From Falsirhodobacter sp. alg1 (GTDB lineage Bacteria > Pseudomonadota > Alphaproteobacteria > Rhodobacterales > Rhodobacteraceae): 64,000 nt of DNA. The notes under the pieces are model-generated. The model worked only from the letters and a program-made list of their open reading frames with translations, was not told the origin of the DNA and did not search any database. Position numbers and translations under genes: made by a program. Below are positions 30,403-40,201 of the stretch, one piece after another; the first letter of the stretch is position 1; every line of letters begins with the position of its first letter. Where the stretch lies: NCBI RefSeq assembly GCF_000739715.2, contig NZ_BBJC02000001.1, positions 776,647-840,646 of the forward strand. Reading direction: 5' to 3'.

Positions 30403-31425
30403 CTATCCGTGAATGAGGCCCAGAAACCTGTTCACATCCGCGTCGGTTGTATTCCATGAGGTGACCAGCCGCGCCCCGAGTGCCGTTTCATGCGGGTAAT
30501 AGGCAGCACCCGCCGCGCGGGCACGGGTGTGGCCAGCCTCCGGGAATTCGGCAAAGACCATATTGGCTTCGGTCGGGTGCATCACGCGGCCCCCCGGAAT
30601 CTGTGCAATCCCTGCGGACAGGCGCGCGGCGGCCGCATTTGCCTGCCTGGCAAGACGCAGCCACAAATCCCCCTCCAGATAGGCCTCCATTTGCGCGGAA
30701 AGGTAGCGATGCTTGGAAAACAGATGGGCAGAGCGTTTGCGCCGCAATTCGAATTCCTTGGCGCGGGCGGGGTCGAACAGGATCACGGCCTCTACACCCA
30801 TCAACCCGTTCTTGGTGCCGCCAAAGGACAGGATGTCGATCCCCGCCTTCCACGTCATCTCGGCCGGCGTCGCACCCGTGGTGACCAGCGCATTCGCGAA
30901 ACGGGCGCCGTCCAGATGCGTACCCAGCCCTGCGGCCTTGGCGGGGCCGGTCAACGCCGCAATCTGGTCCGGCGTGTAGACGGTGCCCAGTTCGGTAGTA
31001 TTGGTCAGCGTCAACGCCGAAGGTTGGGCGTTGTGCACCGATGCCGGCACAAGGCGCTGCAGCATGTCCGCAAGAGCGGCGGGGTCCATCCGCCCATCGG
31101 CCCCTTGGACCTGCAGCAGTTTGCCCCCGTTCATGAACGCCTCTGGTGCGTTGCATTCGTCAACCTGTACATGGGCGGTCGTATGGCAGAATGCGGCACC
31201 CCATGGCGGGCACAGCATGGCCAGGGACAGGGAGTTCGCCGCCGTGCCCGTGGCCACCAGATAGACGGCCGCCCCCGGTGCCTCGAACACCTCGCGCAGG
31301 CGGGCGCGGACGCCGTCCATGATGGTGTCATGGCCATAGGGCATCTGCGGGCCGTCATTGGCGCGTGCAAGCGCCTCCAGCACCTCGGCAGGAACGGGTG
31401 AGGCATTATCGGAAGCAAAGTACAT
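30403..31425 (-). CDS. ltaE: low-specificity L-threonine aldolase
   Basis: A 340-residue PLP enzyme of the beta-eliminating lyase family that cleaves threonine or allo-threonine to glycine and acetaldehyde. The N-terminus (FASDNASPVPAEVLEAL) and YGHDTIMDGVRARLRE are typical. HLDGARFANALV holds the PLP-binding Asp and Arg; the PLP lysine is in DILSFGGTKNGLMG (near residue 200). It starts one base after the YcgN-family stop, so it is translationally coupled to the upstream genes. Confidence 0.9.
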   Translation of the reverse strand: MYFASDNASPVPAEVLEALARANDGPQMPYGHDTIMDGVRARLREVFEAPGAAVYLVATGTAANSLSLAMLCPPWGAAFCHTTAHVQVDECNAPEAFMNGGKLLQVQGADGRMDPAALADMLQRLVPASVHNAQPSALTLTNTTELGTVYTPDQIAALTGPAKAAGLGTHLDGARFANALVTTGATPAEMTWKAGIDILSFGGTKNGLMGVEAVILFDPARAKEFELRRKRSAHLFSKHRYLSAQMEAYLEGDLWLRLARQANAAAARLSAGIAQIPGGRVMHPTEANMVFAEFPEAGHTRARAAGAAYYPHETALGARLVTSWNTTDADVNRFLGLIHG

Positions 31426-31426
31426 G

Positions 31427-31873
31427 TTACGGCGTCTCCTCGATCAGATAGTCTTCCCAGTCTTCTTCGGGCACCTTGAATTCGGGCACCGTCCACCCCT
31501 GGACCGATGCGCCCGCATCATGGATCGACTGGCGATCCCCCGTCAGAAGATAGTGCCAGTCGGGCAACGGCTTGTCTTCGTGCAGGCGGCGGTAGGCGCA
31601 GGTCCTTGGCAGCCAGTAGGCAATCTCGGGCAGCTTTTGCGGTGTCAGCTGAACACAGTCGGGCACATAATCGCGCCGTGTTTCGTATTTTGAACAGAAG
31701 CAGGTTTCACCGTCCAGCAGCTTGCAGGCAAGACGTGTAAAGGCGACCTCGTTCGTATCCTCGAACTCGATCTTGTTCAGGCAGCATTTCCCGCAGCCAT
31801 CACATAGCGCCTCCCATTCCTTGGGCGTCATACTGTTCAGGGGAACGGTTTCCCAGAAGCGGTCACGCATCAT
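31427..31873 (-). CDS. YcgN family cysteine cluster protein (UPF0260)
   Basis: A 148-residue cytosolic protein of the YcgN/UPF0260 family. Its hallmark cysteines are seen as CDGCGKCCLNK (near residues 24-34), then CKLLDGETCFCSKYETRRDYVPDC and a later TCAYR; they probably bind a zinc or iron-sulfur cluster. The C-terminal LPDWHYLLTGDRQSIHDAG is also conserved. The function is unknown. It lies 27 bp after ribF and 1 bp before ltaE on the minus strand. Confidence 0.9.
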   Translation of the reverse strand: MMRDRFWETVPLNSMTPKEWEALCDGCGKCCLNKIEFEDTNEVAFTRLACKLLDGETCFCSKYETRRDYVPDCVQLTPQKLPEIAYWLPRTCAYRRLHEDKPLPDWHYLLTGDRQSIHDAGASVQGWTVPEFKVPEEDWEDYLIEETP

Positions 31874-31900
31874 CGGCTCCAGACGGGTTGGGGGCAGGGA

Positions 31901-32824
31901 TCAAACGGCGGCAAGGATGGAACGGGCGCGGGTGCAGTCGGCATCCATCTGGTCAATCAAAGCAGGCAGGCCATCGAATTTCAACTCGGGGCGCAGATAT
32001 TCGATCAAGGCCACCGATAGATGCTGCCCGTAAAGATTGCCGCTGAAATCGAACAGAAAGGTTTCCAGATTGGGAACCTCTCCATCGAACATGGGCCGGA
32101 TACCCAGGCTTGCAGCCCCGCCGTAGGTTCCCTTGTCGGGGCCGGTCAGCACGTCCACCTGGGCGGCATATACGCCGAACTTCGGTAGGTGCAGGCTGTC
32201 CAGCATCATGTTGGCTGTGGGATAGCCAAGTTCACGGCCGCGTTTTTCACCGTGCAACACTTCCCCTTCAATCCGGTGCCAATGGCCCAGCATGGCAGCC
32301 GCATGCCGCGGGTCGCCCTCGCTCAATGCCCTGCGGATCGCGGTAGAGGAGATGTTGTCCCCATCCAGATCCACCAGATCGGCCACCGTCACCTCGAACC
32401 CGAGATTTCGGCCCAGATCCGTCAGAAGTCCGGCATCGCCGGTGCGGTTATGTCCGAAACGGAAATCACGGCCCACCACGACATGACGGATTCCCAGCCC
32501 TTCGGCCAGAACGCGGCGGGCAAAATCCTCGGCTCCGAGCCCTGCAAGTGCGGCGTCAAAAGGCAGTTCATACAGATGGTCCACGCCCATTTTTGCTAGG
32601 CGGTTCGCACGCGCTTCGGCATTCATCAGGCGGAAGGGGGCTGTCGCAGGCTTGAAATACTGGCGGGGATGCGGCTCGAACGTCACAAGGCCCAAGGGGG
32701 CATCCCTTCGGGCAAGGTCGATCACGGCACGATGGCCCAGATGCAGCCCGTCAAAATTGCCCATGGCGACCGATGCGCCGCGCGCCGTGGCGGGCAGGTC
32801 AGTCCAATGCCGGTAGATCTTCAT
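31901..32824 (-). CDS. ribF: bifunctional riboflavin kinase / FAD synthetase
   Basis: A 307-residue enzyme making FMN and FAD from riboflavin. The N-terminal nucleotidyltransferase domain has VAMGNFDGLHLGHRAVI (HxGH-like) and VVGRDFRFGHNRTGD, ending with the ISSTAIRRAL motif. The C-terminal kinase domain has GEKRGRELGYPTANM and GIRPMFDGEVPNLETFLFDF. The frame is open to 32884, but the ATG at 32824 begins the conserved MKIYRHW start. It is 63 bp after the HAD gene and 27 bp before the YcgN-family gene. Confidence 0.95.
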   Translation of the reverse strand: MKIYRHWTDLPATARGASVAMGNFDGLHLGHRAVIDLARRDAPLGLVTFEPHPRQYFKPATAPFRLMNAEARANRLAKMGVDHLYELPFDAALAGLGAEDFARRVLAEGLGIRHVVVGRDFRFGHNRTGDAGLLTDLGRNLGFEVTVADLVDLDGDNISSTAIRRALSEGDPRHAAAMLGHWHRIEGEVLHGEKRGRELGYPTANMMLDSLHLPKFGVYAAQVDVLTGPDKGTYGGAASLGIRPMFDGEVPNLETFLFDFSGNLYGQHLSVALIEYLRPELKFDGLPALIDQMDADCTRARSILAAV

Positions 32825-32887
32825 CGCGCGTGCGCCCCTTGCCTTGGGATGCCCCCCTATCGCGCAGGGGGGCACAGGTTGCAAGGC

Positions 32888-33778
32888 TCAGCGCAGATTG
32901 CCGATCGCATAGGTCGGATTCAGCGACTGTTCGATCAGCCAGCGGTCCAGCAGGTCAGCATCCGGATTCGCGGTGTCATCGCCGAAATGTGACGCCGCCA
33001 GACCGGAGGTGATGAACAGGGAAGCGATCCCTTCGTTCACGCCACCCTGCACGTCGGTAAGAATTCCATCCCCGATGCACAGCGTTTCATCATTGCCGAT
33101 GGAGGCGTCCAGTGCCGCCAGACGGTGGCGTGCCAGCGCATAGATCGGATTGTGCGGCTTGCCGAAATACAGGCTGGTGCCGCCCATCCGGTCATAGGCC
33201 TGCGCGATGGCTCCGGCGCAGAATTCGCGCCTGTCACCGATATCCACCTCGATGTCGGGGTTGGCACACAGCAGCTTCAGCCCGCGGGCATGGGCCTCGG
33301 CCAGAATTTCGCTGTAATCGTCAGGGGTCTCGGACATCTCGTCGAACAGGCCGGTGCAGACGATACCTTCGGCCTGATCCAGCGGCACGCGGGTGATCGG
33401 TTCGACCCTGGCTGCCAGATCGGCCAGATCGCCCGTCAGCTCCTCGAAGAACGTGGCGTCTTTGGAGGCGCCGATGTGGTACACGCGACGGCCGACCGCG
33501 CCGTTCAGCATAGCGAACTGTGCGGCATCGCCCGACGTGACAATATCGTCCCATGCATCCCGTGGCACACCCAGCGGTGCCAGTTGGGCCACAACGCCCG
33601 AGGCCGGGCGAGGGGAGTTGGTGACAAGGATCACACGTCCACCCTTGGCGCGATAGGCCTGCAGGGCGGCGACAGCCTCGGGAAAGGCCGCAAGGCCGTT
33701 GTGCACGCAACCCCAGATATCGCAGAGCAACGCGCGGTACTGGGGCAGTTCTGCCAGTGAATTGACGATCCGGGCCAT
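32888..33778 (-). CDS. TIGR01459 family HAD-type hydrolase
   Basis: A 296-residue HAD-superfamily protein with a C2 cap, of the TIGR01459 group common in alphaproteobacteria. Motif I is LLCDIWGCVHNGL (the nucleophile Asp near residue 19), motif II VTNSPRPA, then FGKPHNPIYALA with the motif III lysine, and LCIGDGILTDVQGG as motif IV. Relatives act on small phosphates (NagD-like), but the substrate is unknown. Its start overlaps the ppaC stop by one base (TGATG). Confidence 0.9.
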   Translation of the reverse strand: MARIVNSLAELPQYRALLCDIWGCVHNGLAAFPEAVAALQAYRAKGGRVILVTNSPRPASGVVAQLAPLGVPRDAWDDIVTSGDAAQFAMLNGAVGRRVYHIGASKDATFFEELTGDLADLAARVEPITRVPLDQAEGIVCTGLFDEMSETPDDYSEILAEAHARGLKLLCANPDIEVDIGDRREFCAGAIAQAYDRMGGTSLYFGKPHNPIYALARHRLAALDASIGNDETLCIGDGILTDVQGGVNEGIASLFITSGLAASHFGDDTANPDADLLDRWLIEQSLNPTYAIGNLR

Positions 33779-34695
33779 CAGATTGCCAATGCCGGAATGA
33801 TCTGTTTCTTGCGGCTCATGACGCCGGGCAGCACCACGGTATCGCCGGTGACGGTAACGCCAAAGCTCTTTTCGGCAATGGTTTTGACCAGATCGTTCGG
33901 GACCAGCAGGATTGCCTCTTCCCTGACGATATCGATGATGAACAGCAGAACCTGATGGGCGCCGTCCGCGGCGGCCACGGCGGGCATCGCATCGACCAAA
34001 GCCTGCTTGCGGGCCAGAAGCGGTGCGGGGCTGGTGGTTTCCAGAACCGAGACCCGCAGCGCCGTTTCGCCGACGGTGTATTCCTTGCTGTCCATCTTCA
34101 GCAGTTCCTTGTCGGAAAATGCCGAGACATCGGATTTGGCGGCGAACATCTCATCGGCATAGGCAGCCATATCGATTCGCAGTTCGCGAGCCAGATCTTC
34201 GGCCACGGCCCGGTCGTGGGGGGTTGTGGTCGGGCTGCGGAAGGCCAGCGTGTCCGACAGGATGCAGGACAGGATCAGCCCCTTGATATGGCGGGGCGCG
34301 CGTTCCGTTGCGGCCCCCATCAGATCGAACATCAGCGTGGCGGTGCAGGCCAGCGGGCGAATGGTAATATCGATCGGCGTCCTGGTTTTCAGCCCGCCCA
34401 CCAGCATGTGGTGGTCGATAATCGACAGGATATTCGCGTCGTTGATATTGTCGGGCAGTTCTGCCGGATTGTTGGTATCGACGATGATGACCTCGTCATC
34501 CGCCTCCAGCGAGGTCAGAAGCTCGGGTTTCGGCTGTTCCCAGTGGTTCAGGACAAACAGCGCCTCGGTGTTCGGCTCACCCAGAACATAGGGCTTGGCG
34601 GGCTGGCCGCGCATTTCTGACTGGTACCATGCCCAGATAATGGCCGATGCGGTGCAGTCGGTATCGGGCGATTTGTGGCCGAAAACCTTGATCAT
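33778..34695 (-). CDS. ppaC: manganese-dependent (family II) inorganic pyrophosphatase
   Basis: A 305-residue DHH-family enzyme that hydrolyses pyrophosphate. Metal and phosphate motifs include FGHKSPDTDCTASAI (residues 4-18), IIVDTNNPAE and the DHH motif SIIDHHMLVGG. The C-terminal DHHA2 domain contains the family's SRKKQIIP tail. The frame runs to 34824, but the ATG at 34695 begins the family start MIKVFGHK. It heads a minus-strand run ppaC-HAD-ribF-YcgN-ltaE(-prs). Family II enzymes are better known from Firmicutes but also occur in Rhodobacterales. Confidence 0.95.
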   Translation of the reverse strand: MIKVFGHKSPDTDCTASAIIWAWYQSEMRGQPAKPYVLGEPNTEALFVLNHWEQPKPELLTSLEADDEVIIVDTNNPAELPDNINDANILSIIDHHMLVGGLKTRTPIDITIRPLACTATLMFDLMGAATERAPRHIKGLILSCILSDTLAFRSPTTTPHDRAVAEDLARELRIDMAAYADEMFAAKSDVSAFSDKELLKMDSKEYTVGETALRVSVLETTSPAPLLARKQALVDAMPAVAAADGAHQVLLFIIDIVREEAILLVPNDLVKTIAEKSFGVTVTGDTVVLPGVMSRKKQIIPALAI

Positions 34696-34846
34696 CTTTG
34701 TATTCCCCAAGCGTATATGGTTGTCGCGGTTATAGGGCGCGGCCCGCCCCTTGTCACGCGACGCCTGACAATTGCCATGCCTTGTTCTGGGGATCGTTAT
34801 GCAGGGCGCATATATCCGGTGCATGACGGTCGGCGGCTAAATACGC

Positions 34847-34878
34847 AAAAGGCCGACCCTGTGTCGGGGCCGGCCTTT
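34847..34878 (-). terminator. terminator of the TraB/GumN gene
   Basis: An 8-bp stem (AAAGGCCG / CGGCCTTT) encloses a GC-rich inner loop that can itself pair. On the minus strand the stem ends in TTTT. It lies 16 bp past the stop of the TraB/GumN gene. Confidence 0.65.
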
Positions 34879-34893
34879 CAGGTTCGGGGCCGA

Positions 34894-35871
34894 TCAGTCC
34901 AGCCGGGATATCGTGAAGCCCTCACGTTCTAGCAGGGCCAGTACGCCCTGATCTCCCGAGAGGTGCAGGGCCCCGAAGGCGGCCACGACGGGGCCATCCT
35001 TGCAGGCATTCTCGATCACCGGAATCCATGCCTTGTTCCGGTCGATCAGGAGGGTCTTTTCGGTTTTCGCGAATTCGGCATGCACGTCTGCCGTGGTCTG
35101 TCCGGGCAGGGCGGGCGTGCTTTGCTGCATGAACTCCCATATCAGGCGGGGTTCGGAATTGAAATAACTGTCGGCCAAGGTGATGGCGGCATCATCGGCC
35201 TGCTTTTCCATCGGCAGGGACATCCGGACGGATGTGACCTGCTCCTGCTCGGGCAGATCCGCCGAGATATCCAGCGCGGTCTGCCATGGTTCCAATGCGC
35301 GGATCGGGACATGCCGTTCGGTTGCGATATCCATGAGCCGCTGGTCCAGGCCAGCGGTCTGTTCCTTGCCCATCGAACAGGGCGGCATCCCCAGAAGCAT
35401 GGCGACATACCAGGGGCGATAACGGTTTGCGAGCCGTGGGGGAATGCCCCGTGCTGCCATCGCCGCCCGGAACTGCGCGCGTTCGCTGGGGGTCAGCCGT
35501 TCGGGCAGTGTCGGCCCGTCGCTGACCAGCAGCGAAGAGGGGTCGTCCATGAAGTGCTTTTCAAGGGCGGCCTGTTCCTTGGGGCCGGCCTCGACCAGAA
35601 GCGTGCTGGCGTTGTCCATCATGGGGGCGACCCTTGCGGCCAGTGCGTCCATGCGCGGATCATCAAGATGATAGGTGCCCATCAGGACGACATCTTCATC
35701 CCCGCGGGTGGCGCGGAACAGAAGGCCACGGGCGTGGGGGTGGGAATCTGCCTGCTGGCGCAACGCATGACGTTCCGAGGCGGACATCGCATTGATCAGG
35801 TTGTGTCCGCTGCACTGGGCGACAACGGGACTTGCAAACAGCACGAACAGGGCGGTCAGAGTGCGTATCAT
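34894..35871 (-). CDS. TraB/GumN family protein
   Basis: A 325-residue exported protein of the TraB/GumN family (PF01963), related to TIKI-type putative metalloproteases. Signal peptide: residues 1 to about 19 (TLTALFVLFASPVVAQC), possibly a lipoprotein. Conserved segments are LMGTYHLDDPRM (the GTxH motif, near residue 65), the LLVEAGPKEQ glutamate motif, and VVAAFGALHLSGDQGVLALL near the C-terminus. The frame runs to 35997, but the ATG at 35871 begins the signal peptide. Its function in bacteria is not settled. Confidence 0.88.
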   Translation of the reverse strand: MIRTLTALFVLFASPVVAQCSGHNLINAMSASERHALRQQADSHPHARGLLFRATRGDEDVVLMGTYHLDDPRMDALAARVAPMMDNASTLLVEAGPKEQAALEKHFMDDPSSLLVSDGPTLPERLTPSERAQFRAAMAARGIPPRLANRYRPWYVAMLLGMPPCSMGKEQTAGLDQRLMDIATERHVPIRALEPWQTALDISADLPEQEQVTSVRMSLPMEKQADDAAITLADSYFNSEPRLIWEFMQQSTPALPGQTTADVHAEFAKTEKTLLIDRNKAWIPVIENACKDGPVVAAFGALHLSGDQGVLALLEREGFTISRLD

Positions 35872-35933
35872 GGGGGTAACCCTTGCATGGGAAATTTCAT
35901 CCGCCAAGAGAATAAAATTTAGAATTTGCCCCG

Positions 35934-35962
35934 TTGACAGAGTTGTGTGCTCTGCATACCTC
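35934..35962 (+). promoter_or_regulatory. sigma70 promoter of groESL
   Basis: A perfect TTGACA (35934-35939) is followed after about 16-17 nt by ATACCT/TACCTC (35956-35962). The CIRCE operator begins 9 bp downstream, the usual place to block initiation. Confidence 0.6.
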
Positions 35963-35970
35963 TGCTGCTG

Positions 35971-35997
35971 TTGGCACTCCCGGTGGGTGAGTGCCAA
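35971..35997 (+). promoter_or_regulatory. CIRCE operator (HrcA-binding site)
   Basis: A perfect 9-bp inverted repeat, TTGGCACTC (35971-35979) and GAGTGCCAA (35989-35997), is separated by exactly 9 nt. It differs from the classical TTAGCACTC by one symmetrical change. It lies between the promoter and groES, so HrcA repression of groESL is expected; hrcA itself is not in the window. Confidence 0.95.
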
Positions 35998-36033
35998 AAG
36001 TTTTTAACCGGAAACCTGAGGGAGTGTTCTCAG

Positions 36034-36321
36034 ATGGCATTCAAACCGCTGCATGACCGTGTTCTGGTCCGTCGCATCGAAGGCGAAGAAAAAACCAAGG
36101 GTGGCCTGATCATCCCGGATACCGCCAAGGAAAAGCCCGCAGAAGGCGAAATCGTTTCCGTGGGTGAAGGTGCACGCAAGGATTCTGGCGAGTTGATCGC
36201 ACCGACCGTCAAGGCTGGTGACCGTATCCTGTTCGGCAAATGGTCGGGCACCGAGGTTACGCTGGACGGCAAAGAGCTGCTCATCATGAAGGAAAGCGAC
36301 ATCCTCGGGATCATTTCCTGA
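36034..36321 (+). CDS. groES: co-chaperonin GroES
   Basis: A 95-residue heptameric lid for Gro[21 protein letters not shown] is the family signature, the mobile loop is [20 protein letters not shown], and the end reads [18 protein letters not shown]. The frame extends upstream through the CIRCE site, but the ATG at 36034 has the ribosome site GAGGGAG and the normal start. It is 47 bp before groEL, in one operon controlled by CIRCE. Confidence 0.98.
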   Translation: MAFKPLHDRVLVRRIEGEEKTKGGLIIPDTAKEKPAEGEIVSVGEGARKDSGELIAPTVKAGDRILFGKWSGTEVTLDGKELLIMKESDILGIIS

Positions 36322-36338
36322 ACCGTCGCCTTTTCTGA

Positions 36339-38006
<1,668 letters not shown>

Positions 38007-38031
38007 TCAGCCGTTTCCATACGGAAACAGG

Positions 38032-38056
38032 GGGCGTCCTTCGGGGCGCCCTTTTT
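38032..38056 (+). terminator. rho-independent terminator of groESL
   Basis: An 8-bp stem, GGGCGTCC / GGGCGCCC (one T-G wobble), has a stable TTCG tetraloop and is followed by five Ts. Confidence 0.93.
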
Positions 38057-38168
38057 CATTTTGCGCGAGTTTCCGCGCATGCGGGTTGACAGGGAAATGC
38101 AGAGCTTGCCCGCAGGTCGCTACAGCAAGTAGCACTTTTCCCAACGGCAACAAAATACGGACGTGAAG

Positions 38169-38630
38169 ATGCGGCGCATCGCCCTTGGCCTGATCGTTAT
38201 GCTGACCCTTGCGGCTTGTGGTGGGCCAAGCGAAGTTTCGCGGCGCGCCACGCCCGACATTCAGGTGCCAGCCGGACGGGCCGAAGTGGCGCAGATGGTC
38301 GACAAATATGCCGACCTCTACGGGGTGCCCCGCAGTCTGGCGCATCGTGTGGTAAAGCGCGAAAGCACCTATAACCCGGCAGCCCGCAATGGTACTTATT
38401 ATGGCCTGATGCAGATCGCACCGCCGACCGCCCGCACGATGGGGTTCAAGGGGGATGCAGGCCAGCTGCTGGATGCCGATACCAACCTGCGGTACGCAAT
38501 GAAATATCTGCGCGGGGCGTGGCTGGTTTCCAACGGCAGTGAGGATCGTGCCGTGCAGTGGTACAGCCAAGGTTATTATTACGAGGCCAAACGTCAGGGG
38601 CTGCTGGTCGAGACGGGCCTGCGCTCCTGA
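38169..38630 (+). CDS. lytic transglycosylase-like SLT domain lipoprotein
   Basis: A 153-residue predicted lipoprotein: the lipobox LTLAACGG places the lipidated cysteine near residue 17. A compact SLT/lysozyme-like domain follows. LAHRVVKRESTYNPAA contains the catalytic glutamate, GTYYGLMQIAPPTARTMG is the GLMQI motif, and AMKYLRGAWLV and VQWYSQGYYYEA complete the family pattern. It should cleave peptidoglycan glycan strands at the membrane. A GTG two codons earlier (38163) is an alternative start. Its 3' end abuts or overlaps the EamA-like gene. Confidence 0.88.
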   Translation: MRRIALGLIVMLTLAACGGPSEVSRRATPDIQVPAGRAEVAQMVDKYADLYGVPRSLAHRVVKRESTYNPAARNGTYYGLMQIAPPTARTMGFKGDAGQLLDADTNLRYAMKYLRGAWLVSNGSEDRAVQWYSQGYYYEAKRQGLLVETGLRS

Positions 38631-38653
38631 TACCCGTCATCCCGATTTCTGTA

Positions 38654-39400
38654 TTGGCAGGAGGCTTTGCGGCCCTGTGCCTCATGTCCGGCAATCCAAC
38701 GGTTATTGCCGCCAGCGTCCTAGTGGCAATGGCGGGGATGATGGCGTTGACCGTGATGGTACGGCACAAACGGGGCAGGGCGGCGACACTGGGTGTGATT
38801 CTGCGGCGGTGCCGCTGGCCAACGGTCCTGGGGGCGGCGGGGTTGGCGGTGGCCATGCACGCAGGCATGATCGCTTTGGCCCAGCATTCCGTCGCGCAGA
38901 TCCTGCCCTCGGTGATCATGGGCGCAGGGATATTTTATTGCGTTGCAGAATATACCTTGGGAAACAGGCGGGGATTGCGCTCGCTGCTGGCGCTGATTCC
39001 GGGTGGTATTGGCACGGTACTGATCGGCATCGCGCCCTTGGCGGTTATCGCAGGGGCCGGGGCGGCGGCGCATATGCTGTTCATCCGCCGAGGGGATCCT
39101 GCCGAGGCATTGGCCGCCCAAAGCGTGATTGCCGCCCTTATCTCGACCCCCGCATTTTTCGGCAGCGATCCGTTGCGTGGTCAGGCCCAGCTGCTGGCAC
39201 TGACAGCAGCTGGATGTTTTTCATTCGGGATATGGGGGCTTCACCGTGCCGCGTATCGGGGGGTGCTGCTTCTGGCCGGGCTGACCGGGCTGGCGGGGAT
39301 ATGGGGCGCGTATTCCGAACCGCAGGCATTGATGGCGGTCATTCTATCTGTTGCCGGCGTTGCAGGGCTTCAACGGATGATCGGCTCCAGCGGATCATAG
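38654..39400 (+). CDS. EamA/DMT-like multi-spanning membrane protein (start uncertain)
   Basis: A hydrophobic protein of about 248 residues with roughly eight membrane segments, in size and pattern like half or all of a drug/metabolite transporter (EamA) protein; the family call is tentative. The frame opens at a GTG at 38558 that would overlap the transglycosylase gene by 73 bp. The residues ahead of the first internal ATG (38684) look like a real first helix (LAGGFAALCLMSG), so a TTG at 38654, coupled to the upstream stop, is the compromise start given here. It is convergent with the NUDIX gene, overlapping by 31 bp. Confidence 0.6.
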   Translation: MAGGFAALCLMSGNPTVIAASVLVAMAGMMALTVMVRHKRGRAATLGVILRRCRWPTVLGAAGLAVAMHAGMIALAQHSVAQILPSVIMGAGIFYCVAEYTLGNRRGLRSLLALIPGGIGTVLIGIAPLAVIAGAGAAAHMLFIRRGDPAEALAAQSVIAALISTPAFFGSDPLRGQAQLLALTAAGCFSFGIWGLHRAAYRGVLLLAGLTGLAGIWGAYSEPQALMAVILSVAGVAGLQRMIGSSGS

Positions 39401-39813
39401 ATCATTCCACTTCCCCATGCCGCCTGTGCAAGGCTGTCGGGTTTCACCCGGAGGGTTGCCATTTCGTCTTGGGTAACCCAACGCCGGGCGGTGACAATGC
39501 CCTCGGGATCCTGCCAGTCGGCGGTGATGTTGCCACTGGTGATATGGCAGCGGAAATAGATATCCACCTGATGGAATGTACCGTCGGGGTCGTGGAATTC
39601 ATTGACCAGAACAGGGTCATCGACCGAGATGGTCAGCCCCGTTTCCTCGTACACTTCACGAATAAGATTGGCAGGTAGGGAGGAGTGTTTTTCAACTCCG
39701 CCACCCGGGGCTGTCCATAGATCCGACTGCCCCTCGGGCCAGGCATTGACCAGCAACAAACGGTTCTGCGCATCAAGGATCAATGCGCGGACCGCAAGGC
39801 GCGGGCTGTTCAT
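39370..39813 (-). CDS. NUDIX hydrolase
   Basis: A 147-residue Nudix-fold pyrophosphohydrolase. The Nudix box reads GGVEKHSSLPANLIREVYEE followed by TGL (about residues 38-60); the core REVYEE glutamates that bind metal are intact, but the first glutamate of the G-x5-E pattern is serine here. The substrate (a nucleoside diphosphate derivative) cannot be told. It ends inside the 3' end of the EamA-like gene, and its ATG overlaps the ubiK stop by 4 bp (ATGA), so it follows ubiK in one transcript. Confidence 0.88.
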   Translation of the reverse strand: MNSPRLAVRALILDAQNRLLLVNAWPEGQSDLWTAPGGGVEKHSSLPANLIREVYEETGLTISVDDPVLVNEFHDPDGTFHQVDIYFRCHITSGNITADWQDPEGIVTARRWVTQDEMATLRVKPDSLAQAAWGSGMIYDPLEPIIR

Positions 39814-40100
39814 GCCAGCGGTGGTTCGGGGGCCACGTTCGGCATGACAGGTTTCTTGTCCGATTTGCCTTCCAGCGCGTCCAGCCGGGCGGCAAGCGCC
39901 TCGTTCTCTTCGCGGGCCTTCAGTGCCATCGCGCGGACGACATCGAATTCTTCGCGGGTAACCAGATCGCGATCGGCCAGCCAGCGATCCACCATCCCGC
40001 GGAATGCGGTGTCGGCTTCGGTTTTTGCACCCTGGGCAACGCCCATGGCATTCGTCATCAGTTGCGACATGTCGTCAAAGAACTTGTTGCGGGCGGTCAT
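39810..40100 (-). CDS. ubiK: accessory factor UbiK family protein
   Basis: A 96-residue protein of the UbiK/BMFP (YqiC, PF04380) family. It starts [20 protein letters not shown] and has the amphipathic and coiled-coil regions [20 protein letters not shown] and [11 protein letters not shown] typical of the family. UbiK aids ubiquinone synthesis by helping assemble the Ubi protein complex in gammaproteobacteria; the role here is inferred. The frame runs to 40157, but the ATG at 40100 is the family start. It is divergent from lgt with a 101-bp gap. Confidence 0.85.
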   Translation of the reverse strand: MTARNKFFDDMSQLMTNAMGVAQGAKTEADTAFRGMVDRWLADRDLVTREEFDVVRAMALKAREENEALAARLDALEGKSDKKPVMPNVAPEPPLA

Positions 40101-40201
40101 GGATGTCTCCTCACGCGGGTTCACATACCATATGGCGCTGTGCGGGCGGCTTGACAAGGCTGCCCCCGATCCAGAGAAGCGAGGAAAATCGCCGAGGTTC
40201 C

